Assembly: GCF_020297055.1 (NCBI RefSeq)
Contig: NZ_JAIXCQ010000002.1
Span: 372,001-436,000, forward strand
DNA: 64,000 bases
Direction of reading: 5' to 3'
Source: Isoptericola luteus
Lineage (GTDB): Bacteria > Actinomycetota > Actinomycetes > Actinomycetales > Cellulomonadaceae
Part shown: piece by piece, positions 53,849 to 62,949 of the stretch
How positions within the stretch are numbered: the first letter of the stretch is position 1
How the letters are laid out: every line of letters starts with the position of its first letter
Notes under the pieces: model-generated
What the model was told of the DNA's origin: nothing
The model's database searches: none
Seen by the model: only the letters and a program-made list of their open reading frames with translations
Translations under genes and position numbers: made by a program

Positions 53849-55210
53849 ATGACTGGCGCGTTCGTGCGGAGGACCTGGATGCGAGTGACGACGGCGACCA
53901 TCGCCGCGAGCGCGGTCGTCGTACCGATGGGTGCGGCGAGCGCGACTCAGGAGGCGCACGACGGCGCGGGCGGCGCACCGCCGTCGGGCGCGAGGATCAC
54001 CGCCACCCACTGGGAAGGGATCGGCGACCTGCGCCAGGGAGAGTGGGAGAACCTGCGACCCGGCGCAGGAGGGACGCTCGGCATCCGCCACCGCGGCGGC
54101 GAGATCACCGAGTACACCGACCCGTTCGGCGACGGCACCGCCGTCGCCTACGAGACCGGGACCTGGACCTCACCCGTGGTCGAGCCCGGCTACGCCGTCG
54201 ACGAGTCCGTCACCTCGTGGAACGCCACGACGCCGACGGGCACCTGGGTCGAGGTCGAGTTCCGCGGGCGCAAAGCCGACGGCGCCTGGACCAAGTGGTT
54301 CGTCATGGGACGCTGGGCCTCCGGGGACGACTTCCAGCCCGACGACGGCGCGGTGGGCGACATCCACCGCACGTCGGTGAACGGCCAGTCCGACGAGGAC
54401 GCAGCCCTGTACACCGACACGTTCGTCGCCCGGACCGGGCATGAACCGGAGGCGTTCCAGACCCGGGTCACGCTGTACCGGCCGCAGGGCACCCGGACCA
54501 CGCCGCGGCTCGAGGGCGTGACGACCATGACCAACGAGTACCTGCCGTCGTCGCGGTACACCGGGACGAGCGAGTTCACGCTGGGCCGGCACGTCGAGGT
54601 GGACGTCCCCGGCTTCTCGCAGAACATCCACCGGGGCGAGTACCCGGAGTTCGGCGGGGGCGGCCAGGTCTGGTGCTCGCCGACGTCGACGTCGATGGTG
54701 CAGTACTCCTACGGCCCGCGGTTCGAGGTGCCCCGGTCCGAGCTGGCCGGGATCGAGGCGCCGCAAGGCGACCCGCAGGTGGACTACGCCGCGATGAACG
54801 CCTGGGACTACGCCTACGAGGGCGCGGGCAACTGGCCGTTCAACACCGCCTACGTGCACCGGTTCGGTATGGAGTCGTTCGTCACGCGGCTGCGGTCGCT
54901 GGCGGAGGCCGAGAAGCTCGTCGCCGCCGGCGTCCCGCTGGTCATGTCGGTGAACTTCTCGAAGGACGAGATGCCGGAGGCCGGGTACGGCACCGACGGC
55001 CACCTGCTCGTGCTCGTCGGGTTCACCGCCGACGGCGACCCCATCATCAACGACCCTAACAAGCCGAGCAACGACGCCGTGCGCAACGTGTACACGCGGG
55101 AGAACTTCGAGCGGGTGTGGCAGACGTCGACCGACGGGCTGACGTACGTCATCCACCCGCACCACGTGAAGCTCCCGCGCACCCCGGCGGGTGCCACCCC
55201 CAACTGGTGA
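53849..55210 (+). CDS. Secreted C39-like cysteine peptidase
   Basis: 453 residues starting MTGAFVRRTWMRVTTATI, with GGAGGGG before the ATG; other upstream ATGs lack such a site. Signal peptide with likely cleavage after GAASA. The middle region (about 70-230) is beta-rich without a named domain. The C-terminal peptidase_C39-like domain has Cys276 (QVWCSPTST), His385 (TDGHLLVLVGF) and Asp402 (IINDPNK). Probable role: wall- or surface-protein processing. It is divergent from the siderophore operon and shares the region with the iron boxes. Confidence 0.87.
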   Translation: MTGAFVRRTWMRVTTATIAASAVVVPMGAASATQEAHDGAGGAPPSGARITATHWEGIGDLRQGEWENLRPGAGGTLGIRHRGGEITEYTDPFGDGTAVAYETGTWTSPVVEPGYAVDESVTSWNATTPTGTWVEVEFRGRKADGAWTKWFVMGRWASGDDFQPDDGAVGDIHRTSVNGQSDEDAALYTDTFVARTGHEPEAFQTRVTLYRPQGTRTTPRLEGVTTMTNEYLPSSRYTGTSEFTLGRHVEVDVPGFSQNIHRGEYPEFGGGGQVWCSPTSTSMVQYSYGPRFEVPRSELAGIEAPQGDPQVDYAAMNAWDYAYEGAGNWPFNTAYVHRFGMESFVTRLRSLAEAEKLVAAGVPLVMSVNFSKDEMPEAGYGTDGHLLVLVGFTADGDPIINDPNKPSNDAVRNVYTRENFERVWQTSTDGLTYVIHPHHVKLPRTPAGATPNW

Positions 55211-55217
55211 CCCCTCC

Positions 55218-55334
55218 CGCGAGATAGAGAGGTCCCAGGGCCGAGATAGAGAGGCCCCACAGCCGAGATAGATGACCTCTCTATCTCGTGCCGGGGACCT
55301 CTCTATCTCGGCGGGGTGGGGTCTCTATCTCGCG
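55218..55334. repeat. Nested CGAGATAGAGA inverted repeats between convergent genes
   Basis: Three forward copies of CGAGATAGA(GA) start at 55220, 55242 and 55264, and three reverse copies at 55278, 55300 and 55322, giving a three-level nested palindrome. It lies exactly between the C39 stop and the amidase stop and can act as a terminator on both strands. The same 11-mer builds the palindrome at 8159-8259. Confidence 0.85.
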
Positions 55335-55335
55335 G

Positions 55336-57552
55336 TCAGTGGGGGCGGACGGGGGCGGTGGGGTCGGAGACGAAGGTCGCCGACTCGTAGCCCCGGGCGC
55401 TCACGGTGACGGCGACGGAGATCTCCGCCCCGCGGTCGCGGCCGGTCAGGTGGTACCGCCGGCCGTCCGCGCCGCGGACGGGCTCACCGTCCCGCAGCCA
55501 CTGCACGCGCGTGCGCAGGTGCCGCGAGTCGGGCAGGTACTCCCCCACGTCGGCGCGCAGCACCTTGCCGATCTGGGCCCTGCCCCGGATGCTCGGCCCC
55601 TCGACGTCGGTGACGACGGGGTCGTGCACGGTGAGCTCGGCGGTGCGGGCGAAGACCTGCCGGTGCGCGTACCAGAGCTGCACGTAGTGGTCCTGCCCCC
55701 GCACGTCGGTCCGGTCGCCAGGACCCGAGCCGTCGAACGTCACGGCACGGTAGTAGTCCGCCGGCACGTCGTCGTCGGAGACCACGTACGTCTGGTCGGC
55801 GCCGATCGTGTACTCGATGGGCGTGACCGGCTGCACCGGGATGCCCGGGTACGGGTCGTACGCGGCCGCCTCGGGGTACGCCCGGCCGTAGACCGAGGCG
55901 TCCTGCGTGCCCGTGACCGTCACGGTCTTGCCGGTGGCGGGTACGACGACGGGGCGTTCGGCCGGGTTGTGGACCCACACCAGCGAGCCTGCCCACCACA
56001 CGCCGAGCCAGTCGCCCGTGACCTGGGCGACGACGAACTTGTGCCCCGACGTGACGCGCGCGCTGATGTCGCTGGCGTGCGTGGTGCCCGCGGCCCCGTC
56101 GGGCTTCCAGCCCGGGTCGCGCGCGTAGGGCGCGTCGAGCGACGGCTCGGAGTAGGCGAGGACGAAGTTCGTGTCCGCGCCCTCGACGCAGTCGCCGGAG
56201 CCCGGCGACGCCTGCTCGCACCCGGTGATCGGGTTGGTGTTCTCGTCGTCACCGGCCACGACCTCGACGACGTCGCCCGCCTGGACGTCCGTCGTCGGGT
56301 CCAGGCCCGCGCCGATGGGCGCCCCCAGCAGCTCGAAGTAGTGGTCCCAGTCCCAGTAGGGGCCCGGGTCCCAGTGCACGTTCTTCGTGTACCCGGGCAG
56401 GATCCCCGGCACCTGGTCGTGGCCGATGACGTGCGCCCGGTCCAGGGGGACGTCGTGCTCGTGCGCGAGGTACCGCACCAGCTCCGCCGACGACTGGTAC
56501 AGCGCCTCGGTGTACCAGCCCGCCGTGCCCGCCCAGCCCTCGTGCTCCAGCCCGATGGAGTGCATGTTCACGTACCAGTTGCCCGCGTGCCAGCCGACGT
56601 CGGCGGGCTCGAGGTGGTTCGCCACGTGGCCGTCGCTCGAGCGCAGCGTGTAGTTCCACGCCAGGTAGCTCGGGTCCTGGACGAGCCTCACCGTGCCGTC
56701 GTAGCTGGTCTCGGTGTCGTGGATGAGGATGTACTCGATCGACGGGCCGCCCGCGCCGGTGCGGTCGGCCTGGTCGTGGTTGCCGTAGTTCCCGGTGTCG
56801 TCCGGCAGGTCCGGGCTGCCCTTCTCGTATGGGGCGGGCAGCCACTCGCAGCCCAGGCTCCGGGGGCAGTGGGTCGCGGGGTCGCTGTCCTCACCGGCCC
56901 GGGCACCGAGGGCTGCGACCTCGGGACGCGCCGCGAGCGCGACGGTGCCGCCGTCGTCCGTGCTGCGCTCCTGGCCCTGACGCAGGGTGGTGTAGACGCG
57001 CTCGGCGAAGCCGGGCACGTCGCTCATGCGAGCCACCGCCGCCCCCCAGTCCTCGAGGTCCGCGTCGGTGCCGAGGCCCGCGGCCTCCTGGTAGAACGCG
57101 AGCAGTGCGGCACCGCCGCAGATGTTGGCGCCGGCGTCCGACTTCAGGCGGGGCTCGTCGAGGCCGGTGAGGGCGGCGGCCCGGGCGACCTCGCTCACGG
57201 GCTCGCGCCCCGGCTCGCCCTTGCCGGCGCCGTCGGGCGCCGCCTCGGGGGCGTGGTCGAGCAGGTTGAAGACGCCGTAGCCGCCGTCCGTGCTGGGCAC
57301 GCCGGCGTGCTGGTCCCAGCGGGACTCCAGGTAGGACACGGCCTTGAGCAGGTCGGCGGGGACTCCGGTGGCCTCGCTCGCGGCGGCGAACGCCGCCTGC
57401 CGGTCGGGGGCCGCGACGACGTCGTCGCAGCTGATCCCGTCCGCGGGTGGGGAGGAAGGCCCGGCACCGGCGACGAGCGCGGGTGTCGCGACCAGGGGAA
57501 CAAGCAGCCCGGCCACGGCCAGGGCGGTGGTGCGTCGTCGTACGGATCTCAC
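55336..57552 (-). CDS. Secreted N-acetylmuramoyl-L-alanine amidase with N-terminal transglycosylase-like region
   Basis: 738 residues from a GTG with GGAG eight bases upstream; a GTG 11 codons earlier is an alternative. Signal peptide RRRTTALAVAGLLVPLVATP. Residues ~50-190 resemble lytic transglycosylases (LLKAVSYLESRWDQHAG with Glu76-Ser77, then GGYGVFNL). Amidase_2/PGRP domain around IEYILIHDTETSYDG, IGLEHEG and VIGHDQVPG, giving the zinc ligands. The C-terminal third contains SH3/Ig-like segments (FVVAQVTGDWLGVWW, RAQIGKVLRADVGEYL). Likely a two-activity wall hydrolase. Confidence 0.85.
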   Translation of the reverse strand: MRSVRRRTTALAVAGLLVPLVATPALVAGAGPSSPPADGISCDDVVAAPDRQAAFAAASEATGVPADLLKAVSYLESRWDQHAGVPSTDGGYGVFNLLDHAPEAAPDGAGKGEPGREPVSEVARAAALTGLDEPRLKSDAGANICGGAALLAFYQEAAGLGTDADLEDWGAAVARMSDVPGFAERVYTTLRQGQERSTDDGGTVALAARPEVAALGARAGEDSDPATHCPRSLGCEWLPAPYEKGSPDLPDDTGNYGNHDQADRTGAGGPSIEYILIHDTETSYDGTVRLVQDPSYLAWNYTLRSSDGHVANHLEPADVGWHAGNWYVNMHSIGLEHEGWAGTAGWYTEALYQSSAELVRYLAHEHDVPLDRAHVIGHDQVPGILPGYTKNVHWDPGPYWDWDHYFELLGAPIGAGLDPTTDVQAGDVVEVVAGDDENTNPITGCEQASPGSGDCVEGADTNFVLAYSEPSLDAPYARDPGWKPDGAAGTTHASDISARVTSGHKFVVAQVTGDWLGVWWAGSLVWVHNPAERPVVVPATGKTVTVTGTQDASVYGRAYPEAAAYDPYPGIPVQPVTPIEYTIGADQTYVVSDDDVPADYYRAVTFDGSGPGDRTDVRGQDHYVQLWYAHRQVFARTAELTVHDPVVTDVEGPSIRGRAQIGKVLRADVGEYLPDSRHLRTRVQWLRDGEPVRGADGRRYHLTGRDRGAEISVAVTVSARGYESATFVSDPTAPVRPH

Positions 57553-57669
57553 GGGGAGTGCTCCTCTCGATGACGGTGTGCGCACCCGGAGGCAGACGAG
57601 TGCTCCGCGTACACGGTCATCGAACCGTGAAATCCACTTTCATGGGAAGTGGAATCGAGAAATTCTCCG

Positions 57670-58107
57670 TCAGAGACGGACGGTGGCCTGCGCGCGCCCC
57701 AGGACCTTGACGTCCTCGTGCGTCACCGTCAGGTCGACGCGCACCGTGCCCGCGTCGGCGTCGACCGCGCCGATCGTGGCGCTCACCTCGACGGTGGCGG
57801 ACCCCGCCACGGGGACCGGGACAGGCTTGGTGAACCGTGTCTGGTAGGCCACGACGGCCCCCGGGTCGCCCGCCCAGTCGGACACGACGCCGACGACGGA
57901 GCCCATGGTGAGCATGCCGTGCGCGATGACGCCCGGCAGCCCCACGGCGGTCGCGAACGACTCGTCCCAGTGGATCGGGTTGAAGTCCCCGCTCGCACCC
58001 GCGTACCGCACCAGGCGGGACCGGTCGAGCTCCACGGTGCGCGTGCCGACGACGTCGCCCACGGCGAGGTCGGCGAGCACCGGGCGAAGGCGGGCGGTGT
58101 CGGCCAT
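57670..58107 (-). CDS. MaoC-like (R)-hydroxyacyl dehydratase, HadB type
   Basis: 145 residues. The hydratase-2 signature is complete: YAGASGDFNPIHWDESFATA with catalytic Asp and His, then GVIAHGMLTMG. Paired with the adjacent HadA-like gene (one-base overlap), it should form a heterodimer that dehydrates 3-hydroxyacyl thioesters. This organism is not expected to make mycolic acids, so the pair probably serves general fatty-acid synthesis. Confidence 0.9.
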   Translation of the reverse strand: MADTARLRPVLADLAVGDVVGTRTVELDRSRLVRYAGASGDFNPIHWDESFATAVGLPGVIAHGMLTMGSVVGVVSDWAGDPGAVVAYQTRFTKPVPVPVAGSATVEVSATIGAVDADAGTVRVDLTVTHEDVKVLGRAQATVRL

Positions 58108-58562
58108 CAGGAGCCCTCCCCGCGGATCACGAGGCTGGACGAGACGGACGCCACGGGCTCGCTGCCGCCGTCGGTCAGCGCCGCGATCTCGCAGCGCGTG
58201 GTCACCATGGCGATGCCGGCACGCTGCGTGACCGAGTCGACATGGAGCACGGTGACCAGCTCGTCGCCGGCGACGATCGCCCGGTGGTGCACGAACTTCT
58301 CGTCGGCGTGCACCACGCGCGAGAAGTCCACGCCGGCGTCCGGGTCCTGGACGTACTGCGCCTCGGCGCGCTGCGCCACGACGACGGCGAACGTCGGCGG
58401 GGCGACCAGGTCGGGATAGCCGAGACCCCGCGCCACCACGAGATCGTGGTGGGCGGGGTCGTCGGCACCGACGGCAGAGGCGAACTCGCGGATCTTCTCG
58501 CGCCCCACGCTGTAGGGAGCCGTGGCCGGGTACTCGCGGCCTGCGAAGTCAGCGTTCGCCAC
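58107..58562 (-). CDS. MaoC-like dehydratase partner, HadA type
   Basis: 151 residues, FAS1-type dehydratase N-domain: YSVGREKIREFASAVGADDP, then LVAPPTFAVVV, ending in a hot-dog strand pattern. The Asp/His active-site pair of HadB is not present in the same form, as expected for the stabilising or substrate-binding subunit. The order rpmG-hadA-hadB matches mycobacteria. Confidence 0.9.
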   Translation of the reverse strand: MANADFAGREYPATAPYSVGREKIREFASAVGADDPAHHDLVVARGLGYPDLVAPPTFAVVVAQRAEAQYVQDPDAGVDFSRVVHADEKFVHHRAIVAGDELVTVLHVDSVTQRAGIAMVTTRCEIAALTDGGSEPVASVSSSLVIRGEGS

Positions 58563-58591
58563 GTCGGTGCGGTGCTCTGCGAACGAACCGG

Positions 58592-58762
58592 TCAGCGCGT
58601 CTCGCGGTGCGACGTGTGCTTGCCGCAGCGCGGGCAGAACTTCGCCAGCTCGAGACGGTCCGGGTCGTTACGCCGGTTCTTCTTGGTGATGTAGTTCCGC
58701 TCCTTGCAGTCCACGCAGGCGAGCGTGATCTTCGGGCGGACGTCCGCGCTCTTGGAAGCCAT
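58592..58762 (-). CDS. rpmG: 50S ribosomal protein L33, zinc-binding form
   Basis: A 56-residue protein, [20 protein letters not shown] start, with the fold and length of L33. Two CxxC pairs (Cys16/Cys19 in ACVDC and Cys43/Cys46 in FCPRC) make it the zinc-containing (C+) paralogue, usually expressed when zinc is sufficient. It lies between the hadAB pair and tRNA-Met, a conserved actinobacterial arrangement. Confidence 0.95.
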   Translation of the reverse strand: MASKSADVRPKITLACVDCKERNYITKKNRRNDPDRLELAKFCPRCGKHTSHRETR

Positions 58763-58848
58763 GGTGTGTCACCTCTCGCGCCCCCGGAAGGCGCCACGTG
58801 CGTCAAGGAACATGCGGTTCGACGCCGGCCGTCGAACCGTGTGGATGG

Positions 58849-58922
58849 TAGCGAGGGCGGGGCTCGAACCCGCGACCTCACGATTATGAGTCGTGCGCTC
58901 TGACCAGCTGAGCTACCCCGCC
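58849..58922 (-). tRNA. tRNA-Met (anticodon CAT)
   Basis: Acceptor GGCGGGG/CCTCGCT (two G-U pairs), D arm TAGCTCAGCTGGTCAGAGC, anticodon loop CTCATAA on CACGA/TCGTG, T arm with TTCGAGC. CCA is encoded immediately downstream (58846-58848). The 1-72 pair and the lack of GGG/CCC anticodon stem pairs favour the elongator over the initiator. Confidence 0.96.
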
Positions 58923-58933
58923 GCGCGTGACAG

Positions 58934-58977
58934 AACGCGGGACCACCCGTCCGACAACCGGTGGACGGTCCCGCGTT
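58934..58977 (-). terminator. Hairpin between tRNA-Thr and tRNA-Met
   Basis: Arms AACGCGGGACC and GGTCCCGCGTT (11 bp) with a further inner pairing make a strong stem just downstream of tRNA-Thr. It probably terminates or processes the tRNA-Thr transcript. Confidence 0.65.
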
Positions 58978-58986
58978 GTATCACAG

Positions 58987-59059
58987 AGCCCCGAAAGGGA
59001 ATCGAACCCTTGACCTTCTCCTTACCATGGAGACGCTCTGCCGACTGAGCTATCGGGGC
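58987..59059 (-). tRNA. tRNA-Thr (anticodon GGT)
   Basis: Acceptor GCCCCGA/TCGGGGC, D arm TAGCTCAGTCGGCAGAGC, anticodon loop ATGGTAA on TCTCC/GGAGA, T arm with TTCGATT. Anticodon GGT reads ACC/ACU. CCA is not encoded. Confidence 0.97.
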
Positions 59060-59191
59060 AGCGGGGAAGACTTTACACGGCTTCCGTCGCCGGGCGAAAT
59101 CCGCTGGATCGCACCCGACGGCGACGTGCGCCGCCCTCCCCTGAGCACCGGACGGGGCACCACCCATGGGCGATGCCCCGTCCGGCTGTGG

Positions 59192-59273
59192 TGGCAGGTG
59201 AGGGATTCGAACCCCCGAAGGCTGAGCCGTCTGATTTACAGTCAGATCCCTTTGGCCGCTCGGGCAACCTGCC
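59192..59273 (-). tRNA. tRNA-Tyr (anticodon GTA)
   Basis: A class II tRNA of 82 nt with a long variable arm. Acceptor GGCAGGT/ACCTGCC, anticodon loop CTGTAAA on TCTGA/TCAGA, T arm with TTCGAAT. CCA is encoded after the discriminator A. Confidence 0.97.
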
Positions 59274-59344
59274 GTGCACGGCCGCGGACGGCCCTGCGGG
59301 TAGAACCATAACGCCCCGGAGCGCCGAGCAGGAAATCCAGCCCA

Positions 59345-59369
59345 CGTGGCACCCGTCACGGGTGCCACG
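59345..59369 (-). terminator. Terminator downstream of the CAP-domain gene
   Basis: Perfect 11-bp arms CGTGGCACCCG and CGGGTGCCACG with a 3-nt loop, 9 nt after the CAP-gene stop on the minus strand. Confidence 0.7.
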
Positions 59370-59377
59370 GCGCGCCG

Positions 59378-60373
59378 TCAGCCCCAGCCGAACACCTGCG
59401 TCCAGACGGCGTCCGCGTGCCCGACACCGATCTCCTTCAGGCCGCAGTTGAGGATGTTCGCGCGGTGTCCCGGCGAGTCCATCCACGCGGCGACGACCTC
59501 GGCGGCGGTGCGCTGCCCCCGGGCGATGTTCTCCGCCCCGGGAGTCGGGTAACCCTGCGCCTCGATCCGGTCCCACGGCGAACGCCCGTCCAGGCTCGTG
59601 TGGTCGAAGTACCCCTCGGCGAGCATGTCCTCGCTGTGGAGCTGCCCCGCGGCGGTGAGCCGGTCGTCGACGGTCACGGGCCCGCACCCGGCGGCGGCCC
59701 GCTCGGCGTTGGTCGCCTCGACGACTGCGACGCCCTCGGCCGAGATCGCACCCGGACCAGCCGGCTGCGTGGCGGACGCGCCGGCCTTCGGCGTCGACCC
59801 CGCCGCCGAGGTCGTCTCGCGCCCCGGGTCTGCCTCCGCGTCCGCCGCAGGCTCGGGTTCAGGCTCCATCGGCGGCTCGGACGCGGCGTCCTCGGAGACC
59901 GACGGCGCAGGCTCATCCTCCGGCGTCTCGGTGGCGTCGGTGTCCTGGGCCCCGTCCTCGCCGCCCGGGCCGTCGGCTCCATCGTCGGGGTCCGGGGCGT
60001 CCGACACGTCGACCGGGCCGACGGCACTGTCCACGACGTCGGCGTCGCGCTCGTCGCCGGCCAGCGTGCGCGAGCTGCGGTCCTCGAGCTGCGCCCGCTC
60101 CGCCAGCAGCCGCTGCGGGTCCGCGCCCTGCCAGGGCAGGGCGGCCACGACCGGCCCGAACGGTCCCACGTGCTCCGGCCGGAGGTCTCCGGTGACGGTC
60201 GCGAGCGTGAGCCCGAGCGGCGGGCCGAGCAGCAGGGCCACCGCGACGCCCCCGACCACCGGGACTCGTGGTGCGGAGCGCATGTGGCGTGCGAACGGCC
60301 GAGGCCGTCCGTCCCGCGCCGCTGTCGTCGAGGCGGGACCTGCGCGGTGTCGGGGTGTGCGCTGCGAGGACAT
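59378..60373 (-). CDS. CAP-domain (SCP/PR1-like) protein, membrane-anchored
   Basis: 331 residues from [16 protein letters not shown]; an upstream ATG adds a low-quality stretch. One membrane span near residues 38-58 ([20 protein letters not shown]). A long acidic Pro/Glu/Asp-rich spacer follows (about 105-210). The C-terminal CAP domain has [48 protein letters not shown] and [10 protein letters not shown]. Bacterial CAP proteins are surface proteins, often of unknown activity. Divergent from yajQ. Confidence 0.87.
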   Translation of the reverse strand: MSSQRTPRHRAGPASTTAARDGRPRPFARHMRSAPRVPVVGGVAVALLLGPPLGLTLATVTGDLRPEHVGPFGPVVAALPWQGADPQRLLAERAQLEDRSSRTLAGDERDADVVDSAVGPVDVSDAPDPDDGADGPGGEDGAQDTDATETPEDEPAPSVSEDAASEPPMEPEPEPAADAEADPGRETTSAAGSTPKAGASATQPAGPGAISAEGVAVVEATNAERAAAGCGPVTVDDRLTAAGQLHSEDMLAEGYFDHTSLDGRSPWDRIEAQGYPTPGAENIARGQRTAAEVVAAWMDSPGHRANILNCGLKEIGVGHADAVWTQVFGWG

Positions 60374-60541
60374 CCTCGGACGATACCCACTGCGGAGTCC
60401 CTTTGTCCCCGTTCGCCCCTTTCCTCGGGCTGCCCCGCTCCCGGGGTCCGGGGCGGCCCGCAGCCCCGGGCACCCGCCCAGAGGCCCGTGCACGCACTAC
60501 GGTGGTGCCCAGGTCCTGACCCCGAGCTGAAGGAGCGCACC

Positions 60542-61036
60542 GTGGCCGACTCGTCGTTCGACATCGTGAGCAAGGTGGATCGCCAGGAGGTCGACAACGC
60601 CCTCAACCAGGCCGCCAAGGAGATCTCCCAGCGCTACGACTTCAGGAACGTCGGCGCCTCGATCACCTGGAGCGGAGAGTCGATCCTCATGGTCGCCAAC
60701 TCCGCCGAGCGGGTGACCGCGATCCTCGACGTCTTCCAGACCAAGCTCATCCGGCGCGGCGTCTCGCTCAAGGCGATCGACACCGGCGAGGGCGAGCCGC
60801 AGCCGTCGGGCAAGGAGTACCGGCTCGGGGCCACCCTCAAGGAAGGGCTGTCCAGCGAGGAGGCCAAGAAGATCACCAAGATCATCCGCGACGAGGGACC
60901 CAAGGGCGCCAAGACGCAGATCACCGGTGACGAGGTGCGCGTGAGCAGCAAGTCCCGGGACGACCTGCAGTCGGTCATCGCCCTCCTCAAGGGCGCCGAC
61001 CTCGACGTCGCGCTGCAGTTCACGAACTACCGGTGA
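60542..61036 (+). CDS. yajQ: YajQ-family nucleotide-binding protein (UPF0234)
   Basis: 164 residues from a GTG with GAAGGAG upstream ([20 protein letters not shown]). The two ferredoxin-like subdomains are visible, with the family motifs [14 protein letters not shown] and [25 protein letters not shown]. Members bind nucleotides or cyclic di-GMP in some species; the role here is unknown. Coupled to the next gene by GTGA. Confidence 0.93.
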   Translation: MADSSFDIVSKVDRQEVDNALNQAAKEISQRYDFRNVGASITWSGESILMVANSAERVTAILDVFQTKLIRRGVSLKAIDTGEGEPQPSGKEYRLGATLKEGLSSEEAKKITKIIRDEGPKGAKTQITGDEVRVSSKSRDDLQSVIALLKGADLDVALQFTNYR

Positions 61037-61977
61037 CCACCGCGGGGCCGCTGCCGCGCCTGGTCGCGACGGACCTCGACGGCACACTGTTGACGAGCGG
61101 CGGCACGGTGTCCGACCGCACCCGCCGCGCGCTCGCCGCCGCCGAGGCCGCGGGGGTCGAGGTCGTGTTCGTCACGGCTCGCCCGCCGCGCTGGCTCGAC
61201 ACCCTGTCCCGCTACGTGGGCGGGCACGGCCGCGTGATCTGCCTCGGGGGGGCGGCCGTGTGGGACCTGGACGGCGGGAGCGCCCTGGAGGTGCACGGAT
61301 TCGCCGCCGACGACGTCCAGGACCTGATCAAGGCGCTCCGGCAGGCCGTGCCCGGCGTCGCGCTCGCGGTGGAGCTCGTCTCCGGCCCGTTCTTCGACCC
61401 CGCGTTCCCCGAGGGCGAGCCGGACCTCCCGGCCGGCCTGCGGGCGCGCCCCGTCGAGGACGCGCTGGCCGCCGCCGGTGCGGGGACCGTGACCAAGCTG
61501 CTCGCCGTGCGGCCGGACACCCCGGCCCAGGGCTTCGGGGTGGTGCAGCAGGGTCACGTCGAGGACGCCGCCCAGGACGCGTTCTTCCACCAGGTGCGGT
61601 CCGCCGTCACCGGGCGTGCCGAGCTGCACTACTCGGGGGCGGCGGGGCTCGCCGAGCTCCTCGCGCCCGGCGTCACGAAGGACGTGGCCCTCGCCCGGTG
61701 GTGCGACCGGCTCGACATCGACGCGCGGGACGTGTGGGCGTTCGGCGACATGCCCAACGACCTACCCATGCTGCGGTGGGCGGGGCGGGGCCATGCCGTC
61801 GCGAACGCCCACCCCGACGTGCTCGCCTGCGCCGACGCCGTCGTGGGCGCCAACGACCGCGACGGCGTCGCCGCGGCGCTCGAGCAGGCGCTCCGGTCCG
61901 CTCGCGCGCCGCTGGCCGGCCTCAGCGGCCCGTCGGCCGCGACGGCCCCTCAGTCCTCGGTGGTACCGCCCGCCTGA
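61033..61977 (+). CDS. HAD-superfamily phosphatase, Cof/IIB type
   Basis: 314 residues from GTG. Motif [12 protein letters not shown] (nucleophile and acid Asp), motif [13 protein letters not shown], and motif [17 protein letters not shown]. The cap lies between, with a Cof-like C2 insertion. Likely a sugar-phosphate or flavin-type phosphatase. The 3' end overlaps the convergent ion-channel gene by 28 bp. Confidence 0.92.
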   Translation: MTTAGPLPRLVATDLDGTLLTSGGTVSDRTRRALAAAEAAGVEVVFVTARPPRWLDTLSRYVGGHGRVICLGGAAVWDLDGGSALEVHGFAADDVQDLIKALRQAVPGVALAVELVSGPFFDPAFPEGEPDLPAGLRARPVEDALAAAGAGTVTKLLAVRPDTPAQGFGVVQQGHVEDAAQDAFFHQVRSAVTGRAELHYSGAAGLAELLAPGVTKDVALARWCDRLDIDARDVWAFGDMPNDLPMLRWAGRGHAVANAHPDVLACADAVVGANDRDGVAAALEQALRSARAPLAGLSGPSAATAPQSSVVPPA

Positions 61978-62843
61978 CGGTTCTCGTCGCGGCGCTCCAC
62001 CGCGGCGAGCTCCGCGCGCAGGGCCTGCACCTCGGCAGTCAGCAGCGTCACCTGGACGCGGCTCGCCGGCAGGTCCCCCATCCCCCCGATCGACGCGCCG
62101 GTGCCCCCACCGTCGTCGCCGACCTCCCGGTCCGGCGACGCCACGACCTGCTCGACCAGCCACGACGCCAGCGTCGCCGTGACGACGCCCAGCAGCGCGA
62201 TCCCCCCGAGCATGAGGCCGACCGCGATGACGCGTCCCACTCCGGTCACGGGAGCCATGTCGCCGTAGCCGACCGTCGTGATGGTGACCATCACCCACCA
62301 GAACCCGTCCCCGAGGTTGTCGATGCTCGCCCCGGGCGCACCACGTTCCGCCTGCGTGACGGTGAGCGCACCCACCAGCACGAGCAGCGCCGTACCCGTC
62401 GCGGCGAACCGCACCACCTTGCCGCGCAAGCGCAACGCGTTCAGGCGCCCGAGCCGGGCCACCACCGAGATGAGCAGCAGCGGCCGGAGCACCGGCAGCA
62501 CCACGACGGCCAGCTCGAGGAGGTGCCGGCGCACGTACGTCCTCGGGTGCGGGGCGAGGCGGACCCGCACCACGTAGTCCACGACGAAGACCAGCCACGT
62601 GAGGACGAGCACCGCCGTGCACGCCGACCGCACGTCCGCGGAGACGTCCGGCCGGGCCACCGGCACCGCGTAGGCCACCAGGAACAGCAGCGCCATGGCC
62701 GTGAGCGGTCGTTCCGTCGCCGCCTGCCAGCGGCGCAGGCGCGCCCTGGCGGCGTCCGGGTGCGCGGGCGGCTCGGACGACGGCGTCCCGGCGGGGTCGG
62801 CCGGGACCGCGGGGCCTACGGGACCTGCGGGATCGCGGGACAT
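61950..62843 (-). CDS. Voltage-gated-like potassium channel
   Basis: 297 residues. The selectivity filter TTVGYGD sits between the last two membrane spans (pore helix FWWVMVTIT). About four further spans precede it, one with spaced arginines (VVARLGRLNALRLRGKVVRF), so a voltage-sensor-like domain is possible. The C-terminal tail contains a predicted coiled coil (VTLLTAEVQALRAELAAVERR) for tetramerisation. Overlaps the HAD gene tail to tail. Confidence 0.9.
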   Translation of the reverse strand: MSRDPAGPVGPAVPADPAGTPSSEPPAHPDAARARLRRWQAATERPLTAMALLFLVAYAVPVARPDVSADVRSACTAVLVLTWLVFVVDYVVRVRLAPHPRTYVRRHLLELAVVVLPVLRPLLLISVVARLGRLNALRLRGKVVRFAATGTALLVLVGALTVTQAERGAPGASIDNLGDGFWWVMVTITTVGYGDMAPVTGVGRVIAVGLMLGGIALLGVVTATLASWLVEQVVASPDREVGDDGGGTGASIGGMGDLPASRVQVTLLTAEVQALRAELAAVERRDENRQAGGTTED

Positions 62844-62884
62844 CGCCGGTCAGCCTGCCAGAACCGGTGCGCACGTGCCCGCCG

Positions 62885-62920
62885 GGACGGCAGCGGCCGC
62901 GGGGACGGCAGCGGCCGCGG
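62885..62920. repeat. 18-bp tandem repeat between htpX and the channel gene
   Basis: Two perfect copies of GGACGGCAGCGGCCGCGG followed by a degenerate third, in the 106-bp gap. Each unit contains a GC-rich dyad. No function is evident. Confidence 0.8.
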
Positions 62921-62949
62921 GGACGGTCGCGACGGCGCGGCCGGCGGGA

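Noticed and set aside
55218-55334. CGAGATAGAGA copies as a CRISPR array
   Set aside because: The copies are in both orientations with spacers of 10-13 nt that pair with each other, and there are no cas genes in the window. They form hairpins and not a repeat-spacer array.
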